A DNA stretch of 20,195 nucleotides from Lentisalinibacter sp964602525 (GCA_964602525.1 CAZRSA010000042.1:1-20195), one strand, 5' to 3'. Shown: positions 1 through 8,154, numbered from the stretch's first letter. Numbers and translations are program-made. Notes: generated by a model not told the origin, from the letters alone.

Positions 1-14
1 GCAGAAGAGCTGAG

Positions 15-737
15 GTGAGACTCGACGACCCGCAACTCGAGTCGGTCGCCGCCTCGGAGCGGGTCGTCGTCTTCCATTCGGGGCTGACGGATACCAGCCG
101 CGTCCGGGCGGCGCTCGAGTCCCGGCAGATCCCCCATCGCTTCGAGTCGATGCCGATGGGGGACTCCGCCATGCGCGAACGCTTCCATAGGCTGAAGCAG
201 GGGACCGGCTGGCCGACGCTGCCCGTCGTCTTCGTCGACGGCGAATTCATCGGCGGCGAGAACGAGCTTATGGCGCACCCGCTGGTAGCGGACGGCCCGC
301 CGGGCGCCGCGATCTCGCCGGCCCGGTGGATGGGCTACGCCGGACTCGTGCCGTTCGCCCTGCCGGTGGCCGGCATCCTGGTCGGCGCCAACGACGCCTG
401 GTTCCTGGACTGGCTGATCGGCTACGGCGCGGTGATCCTCTCCTTCGTGGGCGCCCTGCAGTGGGGACTGGCGCTGGACGAGCGGCGCGAGCGGCGGGGC
501 GAGCGCATCCTCGTGAGCGTGGTGCCGGCACTGGTCGGCTGGCTTGCTCTGCTGATGCCCCAAGGCGCCGGCATCGCGCTGCTGATCGCCGGCTTCCTCG
601 GCATCTACAGCTACGAGCGCATCACCCTGTGGCCGGGCGGTTACCCGGTCTGGTTCCGGCGGCTCCGGACCCAGCTCACCGCCGGCGCCTGCCTGCTGCT
701 CGGCGCCGGCCTGCTGGCCGCATTCCTCACCGGCTGA
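15..737 (+). CDS. Glutaredoxin-like domain fused to DUF3429 membrane domain
   Basis: Predicted 240-residue inner-membrane protein of unknown function. Residues about 15-90 follow a glutaredoxin fold: a first beta strand (VVVFHSG), a helix, the cis-proline loop (GWPTLPVVFVDG, Pro70) and the GG-x-x-E pattern at 80-84. The redox CPYC site is absent: the matching segment is GLTDTS and the domain has no cysteine, so thiol-disulfide chemistry is unlikely. Residues about 105-240 hold roughly five hydrophobic segments with DUF3429 features (YGAVILSFVGALQWGLALDE). The DUF3429 function is unknown; the N-terminal half may bind a ligand or partner. The start is a GTG close to the window edge. The frame stays open to base 3, so a start further upstream cannot be excluded, although the glutaredoxin fold begins right after this GTG. 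It is convergent with the phosphatase-like gene downstream. Confidence 0.8.
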   Translation: MRLDDPQLESVAASERVVVFHSGLTDTSRVRAALESRQIPHRFESMPMGDSAMRERFHRLKQGTGWPTLPVVFVDGEFIGGENELMAHPLVADGPPGAAISPARWMGYAGLVPFALPVAGILVGANDAWFLDWLIGYGAVILSFVGALQWGLALDERRERRGERILVSVVPALVGWLALLMPQGAGIALLIAGFLGIYSYERITLWPGGYPVWFRRLRTQLTAGACLLLGAGLLAAFLTG

Positions 738-792
738 GGCTCCCGCGCCCGCCGCCGACAGCGCCGCTCCGATGACAATACCCGTCCCGGAC

Positions 793-826
793 GACCGACC
801 GGCGTGTCGTGGCCGGCGCAGCGGTC
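793..826. terminator. Possible bidirectional hairpin between convergent genes
   Basis: GACCG at 793-797 pairs with CGGTC at 822-826, and inside it CCGGC at 799-803 pairs with GCCGG at 812-816. The structure lies between two convergent genes and reaches into the stop codon of the gene at 825-2168. There is no T-tract on either side, so a factor-independent terminator is only a possibility. In GC-rich DNA such a hairpin can arise by chance. Confidence 0.2.
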
Positions 827-2168
827 ATTCGGTTGCCTCATGCCCAGGAACGAGACGACCGAACAGCGTGAAGTAGAGCATGCGGTAGATGTCGGTGTTG
901 GCCACACCGGACGGCGGCACCAGCATCCCGGCGTACAGACCGGCACCGCGCGCCACGACGCCGGTGCCGAGATCGTCGCGGGCGGCCCAGACGACGGCGA
1001 ACGGGTGGGTTTTCCCGCTCCGGTCCGGCGCCGATACGAACGGCATGCTTGCGGTCCCGTGCACACCGTCCAGCGCCGCACCGCTGCCGGGCTGGACGGC
1101 CGGCACCGGCGTATCGGCCGCGGGCATGTCGCTGACCTGGATGCCGCCGGCATTGCTGTCACTGGTCGTAATCACGAACGTATCCGGATTCTCCTCGATG
1201 AAATCGAGGATCGTCCCGATGGCGTCGTCGGCTCGCTTCATCGCCTCCAGGCAGCCGGAGGCATTCATGTTGTTGCAGAGATTGTCGCTGCCCTCCTCCT
1301 CGATTACCACCAGAAAGCCTTCCGCAGCCGCCTGGACACGGCGTAGCGCGAACGCGCTCATCTCGGCCACGCTCGGAGCGCTCTCGATGTAGTTCGCCAA
1401 CCCCTGCTCCCGCAGGGCTTCCTCCGGCTGATCGTAGAACGTGTCTTCGACGTTAAACACACCGAACACCCGCTCCGCATCCGGCGGCAGCGCCTGCATT
1501 TGCTCGGCCGTGTACACCACCTCATAGCCGCGCTCGCGCAGCTCCTCGATCAGATTGCGCCCGTCCGTGCGCCGGCCGGAGCCGAATCGACCCTCGACGC
1601 CTTCGGGTAGCAGCCACTCCTCACCGGCGCCGAGCAGGATGTCGACGTTGGACTCGACGACAGCCAGCGCGATCGCCTCGCGATCGGCATAGCGATCGTC
1701 AGCGTTGGCGACGAACACCGCCGTACCGGGTTCGACCAGCGAACCGGTCTGCACCAGCGCCGTGGCAAGACCGCACTCGACGGCGTCTTCCATGATGGTG
1801 TTGCTGCTGCCGCTGGCGGAGCGGATCTTATTGCCCTCCGGATCGCGACCGAACGAAGTCGTCCAGGCGCGGGTGCCGGTCGCATGAGTGGAGGCACCAC
1901 CGTCGGAGGTACTGGTCAGCGAATCGCGAAGGTGACCCCGATAAGGCGCAATATGGGGCATGCGGTCCCAGTTCAGCGAACCGTCCGGCCCGTAATAGAG
2001 CATCCGGACGAGATCCCAGTGCCCCATCGAAGTACCGTCGGGATGAAAGAATATTGCGCCGTTACCGGTCGGCTCCTGGGTGCACTCCGCTGCAGCAAGC
2101 GTCAGCGGATTGAAGAGCAAGAGGAGAAACAGTATTCGAAAACGACGCGTCTGCAGAAGATCGGGCAT
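825..2168 (-). CDS. Alkaline phosphatase superfamily protein (PhoA-like), atypical metal ligands
   Basis: A 447-residue exported protein of the alkaline phosphatase superfamily, which hydrolyses phosphate monoesters in the periplasm in characterised members. A Sec signal peptide spans about 1-27 (FRILFLLLLF, cleavage near LAAAEC). Family landmarks are FFHPDGTSMGH with metal ligand Asp44, the nucleophile region TSTSDGGASTHATG with Ser88 as likely nucleophile, EEEGSDNLCNN (Glu292, Asp295), VITTSDSNAGG (Asp337) and NTDIYRML near the end. By eye, the His ligands of E. coli PhoA look replaced: Asn299 for His331, Ser338 for His370, and no clear His412 match. This may be a divergent subfamily with other metals or another substrate. 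ATG start with a GGGAG ribosome site about 8 nt upstream. The GC content looks lower than in neighbouring genes. It lies 148 bp downstream of the DUF4139 gene on the same strand. Confidence 0.82.
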   Translation of the reverse strand: MPDLLQTRRFRILFLLLLFNPLTLAAAECTQEPTGNGAIFFHPDGTSMGHWDLVRMLYYGPDGSLNWDRMPHIAPYRGHLRDSLTSTSDGGASTHATGTRAWTTSFGRDPEGNKIRSASGSSNTIMEDAVECGLATALVQTGSLVEPGTAVFVANADDRYADREAIALAVVESNVDILLGAGEEWLLPEGVEGRFGSGRRTDGRNLIEELRERGYEVVYTAEQMQALPPDAERVFGVFNVEDTFYDQPEEALREQGLANYIESAPSVAEMSAFALRRVQAAAEGFLVVIEEEGSDNLCNNMNASGCLEAMKRADDAIGTILDFIEENPDTFVITTSDSNAGGIQVSDMPAADTPVPAVQPGSGAALDGVHGTASMPFVSAPDRSGKTHPFAVVWAARDDLGTGVVARGAGLYAGMLVPPSGVANTDIYRMLYFTLFGRLVPGHEATE

Positions 2169-2316
2169 CGCACTACTCCCGTTGATGCCGGGTTCAGGAA
2201 ATCAACACTCAACGTCGTATTCTTATTCACGCAAATGAAAAAACGATGACGCCGATAGCCGCATGGTGTGCGATTCCTATTACCCGGCCAAACACCCGGC
2301 CGCGCATCCTCCCGGG
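2169..2316 (-). other. AT-richer spacer upstream of the phosphatase-like gene
   Basis: This 148-bp spacer between two genes of the same strand is clearly richer in A and T than its surroundings, with six A at 2238-2243 (six T on the coding strand). That suits a promoter for the phosphatase-like gene, but no convincing -35/-10 pair was found. No convincing hairpin directly precedes the T-run, and no Pho box was recognised. Confidence 0.3.
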
Positions 2317-3828
2317 CTACCAGGAATAGCGTACCCGGTAGGTGACGGCCTTCTCCGCATCCGCCCCTATCGTGACCGGGAAGCGCACCGCGCCCGCGTC
2401 CGCTTTCTCCCACGCCTCCGAGCTCGACAGGATCTCCCAGTTGCTCCAGCGGTAGAGAGGCTCCTGCACGATGACCTCGACGGGCTGCTCCTTGCGGTTG
2501 GCCACGGTGATCTCGATGTCCTCCTCGATCCAGTGCGCGCGGGTGTCGATGCGGAAGTCCCGCTGCACCCGCTCCCCGGTGACGTCGAAGGCCGAGCCGA
2601 GCCGGATGCGCACGTCCTCGTTGCGGGGCGTGTGATCGATCACGTCCTCGCCGATGAACTCGAGACTGCCGTCGCTCTCATCCACCTGGGAGACGCGGAT
2701 ACGACCGGCGGGCAGCGGCACGCCCAGGCCGTCGGCCTGGCGGTTGGTGAATTCCACGTACACGTCCACCTTCGGGTTGGAGGCGACACCATAGTCCCGC
2801 TCGGTGCGGGGCTGGCCATAGCCGGCGTAGCCGCCGAGTCCCTGGTACACCAGCACCTTGCGCGCCGGCACGCCCGCGGCCGCCGGGAAGAGTTCCAGCT
2901 GCTTGGTGGAGCGGTCCGGCAGCGTCGTGGACCGGCCCAGCGTGTACAGGTGAAATTCGAAGAAAGCCTTCTGCTCGAAACCCGCCGTGTCCGCCATCGC
3001 CATGGCCAGCGCCTCGGTGCGCACCCGCTGCTGGTAGCCGCGTGCCTGACTGCGCTGCACGTCGCCCGCGATCAGCTTCAGGCGGGCGTCCTCGTAGCTC
3101 GCGCCGGACTGGTTCACGATGCTGGCCCAGGCGTTGACGTCCAGCGTGCCCGAATTGGCGTCATCGCCCTCGTGCCAGGTGAGGTTGTAGTCGGCCCACC
3201 AGGTGATGCCGGCGGTCTCGTACGCCACCCGGGTGCGGTGCGTACCCGCGCGCTCGCTGAGAACGTCCCAGATCAGCGTCGGCCGGGTGATCAGGCCGCC
3301 GGGCAGCTCCGGGAAGCCCACCCGCTGGTAGTGGCTGACCACCTCGACCGTGCCGTCGGGCATGCCGAGTACCAAACCGCCCGTGGTGCTCATGAGCGTG
3401 CCGGTAAGCACCTCTGATTCGCTGCCCACGCCGCGATGGACGGTGACGGGACGGTCGAGATAGCGCTCCAGCAACCGATCGGTGCTGACCAGATCGAAGC
3501 GGAAGTCCTGCTCCAGCACCCGGGTACCGTCCGGGTCGGTCAGCGAACGGAAGCGCACCGTCGTGGGATCGATCAGCGCGGCCACATCCGTAAACTCCAG
3601 AGTCCCGCGCCCGCGGGCCAGGCCCACGGTGCGGTCCTGGCGGACGATCGCGTAACCGGGCACCGACGGGCCCGACCACCCGCCCCGTCCGGGCAGCGGC
3701 CGGTAGAGGTCCGGCGAGACGGCGCCCGGCCGGGCCTGGCTGTAGATGGTGAGACTCGTCGACGAGTCGGCGGCAGCCGCCAGGCCGGCGGCGAGCAGGC
3801 AGAGGAACGGGATGATGGTCTTCGCCAC
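2317..3828 (-). CDS. Exported DUF4139 domain protein
   Basis: A 503-residue exported protein with a DUF4139 domain; its biochemical role is unknown. The signal peptide covers about residues 1-20 (KTIIPFLCLLAAGLAAAADS). The middle carries the typical beta-rich segment with GITWWADYNLTW, and the C-terminus matches the family pattern (ANRKEQPVEVIVQEPLYRWSNW, then a final strand YRVRYSW). Bacterial members are generally predicted as secreted or periplasmic beta-sandwich proteins. The start chosen is GTG at 3828, because GGAGAG lies about 7 nt upstream and the signal peptide begins right after it. The frame can be read on through the N-run to 4026, but that is an artefact of the duplicated contig ends. 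It is divergent from the TPR gene at 4157. Confidence 0.85.
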   Translation of the reverse strand: MAKTIIPFLCLLAAGLAAAADSSTSLTIYSQARPGAVSPDLYRPLPGRGGWSGPSVPGYAIVRQDRTVGLARGRGTLEFTDVAALIDPTTVRFRSLTDPDGTRVLEQDFRFDLVSTDRLLERYLDRPVTVHRGVGSESEVLTGTLMSTTGGLVLGMPDGTVEVVSHYQRVGFPELPGGLITRPTLIWDVLSERAGTHRTRVAYETAGITWWADYNLTWHEGDDANSGTLDVNAWASIVNQSGASYEDARLKLIAGDVQRSQARGYQQRVRTEALAMAMADTAGFEQKAFFEFHLYTLGRSTTLPDRSTKQLELFPAAAGVPARKVLVYQGLGGYAGYGQPRTERDYGVASNPKVDVYVEFTNRQADGLGVPLPAGRIRVSQVDESDGSLEFIGEDVIDHTPRNEDVRIRLGSAFDVTGERVQRDFRIDTRAHWIEEDIEITVANRKEQPVEVIVQEPLYRWSNWEILSSSEAWEKADAGAVRFPVTIGADAEKAVTYRVRYSW

Positions 3829-3874
3829 GGTACTCTCTCCGGTTGCTTGGGTTCCGGCACTGTAAACGCAATGC
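3820..3874. repeat. Left copy of exact 55-bp duplication at an assembly join
   Basis: These 55 bases, from CTTCGCCACGG to AACGCAATGC, recur without change at 3975-4029 immediately after the run of N. The left copy includes the start codon and ribosome site of the DUF4139 gene. A duplication ending exactly at both gap edges is what overlapping contig ends look like. Confidence 0.95.
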
Positions 3875-3974
3875 NNNNNNNNNNNNNNNNNNNNNNNNNN
3901 NNNNNNNNNNNNNNNNNNNNNNNNNNNNNNNNNNNNNNNNNNNNNNNNNNNNNNNNNNNNNNNNNNNNNNNNNN
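3875..3974. other. Assembly gap of 100 N
   Basis: Exactly 100 N, the customary placeholder for a gap of unknown length. Because the flanks overlap by 55 identical bases, the real chromosome probably has no missing sequence here. The true divergent spacer would then be about 173 bp instead of 328. Confidence 0.97.
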
Positions 3975-4029
3975 CTTCGCCACGGTACTCTCTCCGGTTG
4001 CTTGGGTTCCGGCACTGTAAACGCAATGC
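3975..4029. repeat. Right copy of exact 55-bp duplication at an assembly join
   Basis: Identical to 3820-3874. It would re-create the N-terminal start region of the DUF4139 gene in the same orientation, but with no gene body attached, which argues for an artefact over a real tandem duplication. Confidence 0.95.
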
Positions 4030-4120
4030 CGGGCCGCGGGGGTTCCGCTGTCACGCGGCCGTTTCTCAGCCGTCATCATGCCGCGCCGAACTGTCGCCGC
4101 CTTCACCGGTCTACAGAGCT

Positions 4121-4148
4121 TTGACCGGGACGCCGCTCCGTCCATAAT
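4121..4148 (+). promoter_or_regulatory. Predicted sigma-70 promoter of the TPR gene
   Basis: TTGACC (4121-4126) and CATAAT (4143-4148) each match the consensus hexamers at five of six positions and are separated by 16 bp. Transcription would begin at about 4154-4157, which coincides with the ATG at 4157 and suggests a leaderless message. Confidence 0.6.
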
Positions 4149-4156
4149 CCAGTGCT

Positions 4157-5704
4157 ATGACGCCCGCCATGAGAGAAAACCGCCGCTCTGACACGACTTC
4201 GCCGCCGGTCGCGGCAACGGTCCTGCCGACACTGCTCCTGGCCATGCTGGTCGCGATGGTTATGGCGATGGTCATGCCTGCCGCCGATGCAGCCGACGCG
4301 ATGCCGGAGGCCGGGGACGCAGAGAGCCTCCCCATCACCGCGGCCGAACCGGAAGACGAGGCCACGGGTCCGAACGGCGAGCTGGACCGCGCCTTCCGGA
4401 CCTATCGGCGGCTGTACGACAGTGGCCGCTATACCAGCGCCATCGAGGCCGGCAAGCGGGTGGTCGTACTCTCCATCGAGGCGAACGGCCGGGATAACCT
4501 GCAGACGGCCCGTGCGCTGACCAATCTCGCCATCGCGCAGCAGAAGAACGGCGAGTACGAGGCCGCGGTGCAGAACTACGAGGCGGCCATCGACATCGTC
4601 GAGCGGGTGGAGAGCCGTCTGAGCAAGCACCTCGTCAACCCGCTGCGCGGCCTGGGTAATGCCTATCTCGACGCCGGCCGTCCGGACGAGGCGATCCTCG
4701 TCTACGACCGGGCGGTGCACCTCACCCACGTGAATTCGGGTCCCCAGAACCTGGACCAGGTGGACCTCCTGGACGCGCTGGCGGAATCCTTCGTGCGACT
4801 CCAGGATCTGGAGGAGGCCAGCGAGATTCAGGATCTCTCCTATCAGCTCTACGCCCGCCGCTTCGGCGAGGACAGCGCGGATATCCTGCCCGCGCTGCAG
4901 CGCCGCGCCCGCTGGCTGCACCGGCTCGGCCTGTTCGGTCGGGAGCGCGACGTGTGGAACCAGGCCATCGACGTCATAGAGGCCGAGTACGGAGAAGACG
5001 ACCTGCGTCTGATCCCGCCCCTCAACGGCCTTGCTCGGACTTATCTCTACGACATCGAGCCCGCGGTGACCAACCGGGGAGAGTGGGCGCTGCGCCGTGC
5101 GCTGGAGATCGCGGAGAACCATCCCGAGAGCACGCCCTCGCTGGTCGCCGACAGCCTCATCGACACCGGCAACTACCACACCCTGCGTGGCGAGGCACAG
5201 AAGGCGCGGCGCGCGTACCGGCGCGCCTGGGAACTGCTGAGCAGCAACGAGAGTCTGGCGGCCATACGCGACCGGCGCTTCGACCGGCCGGTGATGATCC
5301 GCCCCGCCCGGGCGCCAGCCTACGTCGACGAGGAAACCAACCCGGTGGTCAACCCGGTGTACCGGGGCCGGGATTTCGATCAGGGCGTCGTCGTGGCGGA
5401 TTTCACCGTGAACACCCGCGGCCGCACGGAGGACATCACGGTCATCGAATCCGAACCGCCCGGCCTCATGGATGCCGAGGTCAAGCGAGCGGTGCGCCGG
5501 CTGGTCTACCGGCCCCGCTACGTGGACAGTCAGCCGGTCTCGACGCCGGGCCAGACGTTGCGCCACCGTTACTCCTACATAGCCGATCGCCTGCCGGACG
5601 AGATCGCGGCCGCCATGGAGGAACGCGAGCAGCCTGCGGAGGCGAAGCGCGCTGTCGATGCCGCCGAGGCGGAGCCCGCCGCCGAAGCGGAGCCGACGGA
5701 CTAG
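4157..5704 (+). CDS. TPR-repeat protein with TonB-type C-terminal domain
   Basis: A 515-residue envelope protein. A hydrophobic segment at about 19-43, rich in Met, Ala and Val, is a signal peptide or membrane anchor. Tetratricopeptide-like helices run from about 75 to 365 (for example ALTNLAIAQQKNGEYEAAVQNY and NPLRGLGNAYLDAGRPDEAI). Residues about 405-475 resemble a TonB C-terminal domain (VVVADFTVNTRGRTEDITVI, then VKRAVRRLVYRPRY), and an acidic, Ala/Glu-rich tail follows. TonB C-terminal domains contact outer-membrane partners; here the Pro-rich linker of true TonB is missing, so a scaffold role in the periplasm is more likely than energy transduction. ATG at 4157 has no ribosome site and lies at the predicted transcription start; the in-frame ATG at 4169 is the alternative and also lacks one. 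Confidence 0.82.
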   Translation: MTPAMRENRRSDTTSPPVAATVLPTLLLAMLVAMVMAMVMPAADAADAMPEAGDAESLPITAAEPEDEATGPNGELDRAFRTYRRLYDSGRYTSAIEAGKRVVVLSIEANGRDNLQTARALTNLAIAQQKNGEYEAAVQNYEAAIDIVERVESRLSKHLVNPLRGLGNAYLDAGRPDEAILVYDRAVHLTHVNSGPQNLDQVDLLDALAESFVRLQDLEEASEIQDLSYQLYARRFGEDSADILPALQRRARWLHRLGLFGRERDVWNQAIDVIEAEYGEDDLRLIPPLNGLARTYLYDIEPAVTNRGEWALRRALEIAENHPESTPSLVADSLIDTGNYHTLRGEAQKARRAYRRAWELLSSNESLAAIRDRRFDRPVMIRPARAPAYVDEETNPVVNPVYRGRDFDQGVVVADFTVNTRGRTEDITVIESEPPGLMDAEVKRAVRRLVYRPRYVDSQPVSTPGQTLRHRYSYIADRLPDEIAAAMEEREQPAEAKRAVDAAEAEPAAEAEPTD

Positions 5705-6645
5705 GGCCTGTTAACGGGCCCCTCCCCCCCTGTCTGAGGCGCCGCCCGGTCGAAGCGCCGGGCGATGCCGAGTCCGGCCAGGATCAGGATCATGGCGGCA
5801 TAGGCGCCCGGCTGCAGCCGCTCATCCAGCACCAGCGCGCCGGTGATCACCGCCCAGGGCGGCACCAGGAAACTCTGCATCGTCAGGAAACCCGCTCCCG
5901 CCTGGGTGACCAGGAAGAAGAAGATCACCGCAGCGAAGCCCGTGGACAACATGCCCAGCGCCGCCACGGCGGCGAGCGGGCCCGGCGGCAGGGCGAAATC
6001 CTGCAGCACGCCGCCGTCCACCGCGAAGTACAGCGGCAGCAGGATGAGGCTGCCGGCGATGGTCACCGCCGTGGACATCACCAGCGGGTGGTGGGACGGG
6101 CCCAGCCGGGTGATCACGGCGGTGGTGGCGTAGCACAGGGCGCCGCCCAGCACCGACAACAGCCCCACCAGGGAACCATCGGCGGTGCGTTCGCCCAGCA
6201 GGAACTCCGGACCCACCAGCAGGGCGACGCCCGCGAAACCGGCCAGAAAGCCGGCGACGCGCCCGGGCGTCAACGGCTCGTCGGGCAGCAGGAAGTGGGC
6301 GAGCAGGATCACCGCCAGCGGCGTCACGGCCATGGCGATGCCGGCAAGCCCGGACGGCACGCTCTGCTGCCCCCAGCTGATGAGGAAGAAGGGCAGGCAG
6401 TTGCCGATGACCGACAGCAGGACGAAGAAGGCCCAGGAGCCCCGGTCGGCCGGCAGCCGCAACCCGGCCAGCCGCATGGCACTCCACAGCGTGGCGGCGG
6501 CCAGCACGATGCGCCCTGTGGTGATCGCGAGCGGGCTGAACGCGGTCAGCGCGATCTCCATGGCCAGGTAGGACGAACCCCAAATGGCCACGAGGCCCGC
6601 CAGGCCCGCCCAGTGCAGCGGCCCGGGTCTGCCTAAGGGGGGCAC
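5701..6645 (-). CDS. EamA-family (DMT superfamily) transporter
   Basis: A 314-residue inner-membrane transporter with about ten hydrophobic segments arranged as two EamA repeats. The first repeat opens with LVAIWGSSYLAMEIAL, and the second repeat ends near LVLDERLQPGAYAAMILILAG, both typical of the drug/metabolite family. Substrate cannot be read from sequence; relatives export amino acids, metabolites or drugs. The GTG start at 6645 lies 36 nt after the stop of the cyclic-amide hydrolase on the same strand, so the two are probably cotranscribed and the carrier may move a substrate or product of that enzyme. Its stop codon shares the bases CTAG with the stop of the convergent TPR gene. No strong ribosome site is visible, so the start is less certain than the family. 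Confidence 0.85.
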   Translation of the reverse strand: MPPLGRPGPLHWAGLAGLVAIWGSSYLAMEIALTAFSPLAITTGRIVLAAATLWSAMRLAGLRLPADRGSWAFFVLLSVIGNCLPFFLISWGQQSVPSGLAGIAMAVTPLAVILLAHFLLPDEPLTPGRVAGFLAGFAGVALLVGPEFLLGERTADGSLVGLLSVLGGALCYATTAVITRLGPSHHPLVMSTAVTIAGSLILLPLYFAVDGGVLQDFALPPGPLAAVAALGMLSTGFAAVIFFFLVTQAGAGFLTMQSFLVPPWAVITGALVLDERLQPGAYAAMILILAGLGIARRFDRAAPQTGGEGPVNRP

Positions 6646-6681
6646 GACAGGGACACGGTCGTCGCGGCGGGCGGACGAGGC

Positions 6682-8154
6682 TCAGTAAGGCCGGCTCAGG
6701 AAGCGGCCGGCAGGCTCGCCGACCACTTCGCCTTCGTGGTACACGCGCCGGCCGCGCAGATACGTGCTCTTCACCCGCGCCGTCAGCTCCACGCCCTCGA
6801 AGGGGGAGTAGCCCTGCTGTGATGCCGATTCCTCAGCGTGGACCGTGTAGGTGTCGTTCGGGTCGACCAGCACCAGATCGGCGTCCAGGCCCACGGCGAT
6901 GTCGCCCTTGCGGTTCAGGCCGTAGCGCCGCGCCGGGTTGAAACTGGTGAGTTCCGCCATGTGGTTGTAGGACATGCCGCGCCGCGCGCCCTCGGTGATC
7001 AGCCCGGGCAGCAGGTACTCGGTGCCGCCGAAACCGGACTTGGCCAGGAAGATGTCGTCCGGGTTCTCCTGGCTCACCTTGAATTCCTCCTTGCAGCAGG
7101 CGTGGTCGCTGACCACCCAGTCGAGCTTGCCGTCCAGCAGCTGCTCCCACAGGTACTCGACATCCTCGCGCGGACGGATCGGCGGGTTCACCTTGGCGTA
7201 CTTGCCGCAGGGCGAATCCACGTCCAGCACCAGGTGGCCGATGGTCACCTCGCGGCCAAAGCTGATGTGGGGGAAGGCCTCGGCCATCTTCAGCGCCGCC
7301 TCCACCGCCTTGCGTGAGCTCAGGTGCAGCAGGTTGATGTTCGGCAGCTGCGTCTCGTGGGCGAGGTAGGAGGCGATGAAGATCGCGAGCCCCTCCGAGT
7401 GCGGCGGCCGCGATGCATTGTAGGCGTGCAGGCCGGTGAGCTTGCCCTCGCTTTCGACCATCTTCGTGTAGGCGGCCATGATCTCGGCCGTCTCGCAATG
7501 CAGGCTGAGGCTGATCTGGTCGGCCTTCTCCGGATAGCGCTCCATCGCCCGGCGGATGCCCCGCATGACGAACTCGAAGTGCGCGATATCGTACTTCTCG
7601 TCCTCGCCGATCATCAGGAAATCGGCCTGGGAGGAGGAGCGCCCGTGCAGGCCGTAGCCGCCGTAGAACATGAAGATCTTGAAGGAGGTGACCCCGTGGG
7701 TGTCCACCAGGTAATCGATCTCCTCGATGTGCTCGCGCATCATCGGTGCGAGGTGGTAGGCGTAGTCCACGTAGAAGCGGCCCTCGGACAGGTCGAGCAC
7801 CTCGGGGAAGAACTCGCGGTAGGGCCCGCTCTTGTTCAGATAGTACTGCCCCGTGCGCATGTAGTTCAGGCTGCTCGTCACGCCGCCCATGGCCGCGGCC
7901 CGGCTCTCGGTGACGGCGTCCTCGTCCAGCGGCGAGTAGATGCCGGTGTGCATGTGGGCGTCCACGACGCCGGGGAAGGCGAGCAGGTTGCCGCCATCGA
8001 CGACCTCGCGGGCGGCGGAGGCGTCGATGCCGGGCGCCAGATGCGCGAACCTGCCGTCGCGAATCGCCACGTCCAGGGCATCCACCCGGGTGCGGTTCGG
8101 GCGCACCACGCGCACGTCCTTGATTACAAGGTCATAGGGGGTCTGGTCGCTCAT
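6682..8154 (-). CDS. Cyclic-amide hydrolase (hydantoinase/dihydropyrimidinase/dihydroorotase family)
   Basis: A 490-residue cytoplasmic amidohydrolase that opens a cyclic amide ring with a binuclear metal centre. The metal ligands are visible: His67 and His69 in VVDAHMHTG, Lys159 in TSFKIFMFY (the lysine carboxylated in this family), His219 in SLHCETAE, His277 in LLHLSS, and Asp350 in WVVSDHACC. KVNPPIRP near 321-328 is the conserved substrate-region motif shared by dihydroorotases, allantoinases and hydantoinases. Length suits hydantoinase or dihydropyrimidinase better than a classical dihydroorotase. The exact substrate is open. ATG at 8154 is preceded by GAGGAG at good spacing; the longer reading to 8211 lacks support. 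It is likely followed in the same transcript by the EamA transporter and is divergent from the M23 peptidase gene. Confidence 0.88.
   Translation of the reverse strand: MSDQTPYDLVIKDVRVVRPNRTRVDALDVAIRDGRFAHLAPGIDASAAREVVDGGNLLAFPGVVDAHMHTGIYSPLDEDAVTESRAAAMGGVTSSLNYMRTGQYYLNKSGPYREFFPEVLDLSEGRFYVDYAYHLAPMMREHIEEIDYLVDTHGVTSFKIFMFYGGYGLHGRSSSQADFLMIGEDEKYDIAHFEFVMRGIRRAMERYPEKADQISLSLHCETAEIMAAYTKMVESEGKLTGLHAYNASRPPHSEGLAIFIASYLAHETQLPNINLLHLSSRKAVEAALKMAEAFPHISFGREVTIGHLVLDVDSPCGKYAKVNPPIRPREDVEYLWEQLLDGKLDWVVSDHACCKEEFKVSQENPDDIFLAKSGFGGTEYLLPGLITEGARRGMSYNHMAELTSFNPARRYGLNRKGDIAVGLDADLVLVDPNDTYTVHAEESASQQGYSPFEGVELTARVKSTYLRGRRVYHEGEVVGEPAGRFLSRPY

Noticed and set aside
2200..2260. Factor-independent terminator at the T-run between the DUF4139 and phosphatase-like genes
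   Set aside because: The run of six T on the coding strand is not directly preceded by a convincing GC hairpin.
2317..4026. Longer version of the DUF4139 gene extending through the N-run
   Set aside because: The extension is only the duplicated contig end and translated N. The GTG at 3828 with a ribosome site and signal peptide is the real start.
3820..4029. A true tandem duplication or transposon target duplication around the gap
   Set aside because: The copies end exactly at both edges of a 100-N placeholder and have the length of a usual k-mer, which fits an assembly overlap better.
4103..5566. Minus-strand reading of 487 codons opposite the TPR gene
   Set aside because: Antisense shadow of a gene with clear TPR and TonB-C features; no signal or motif of its own.
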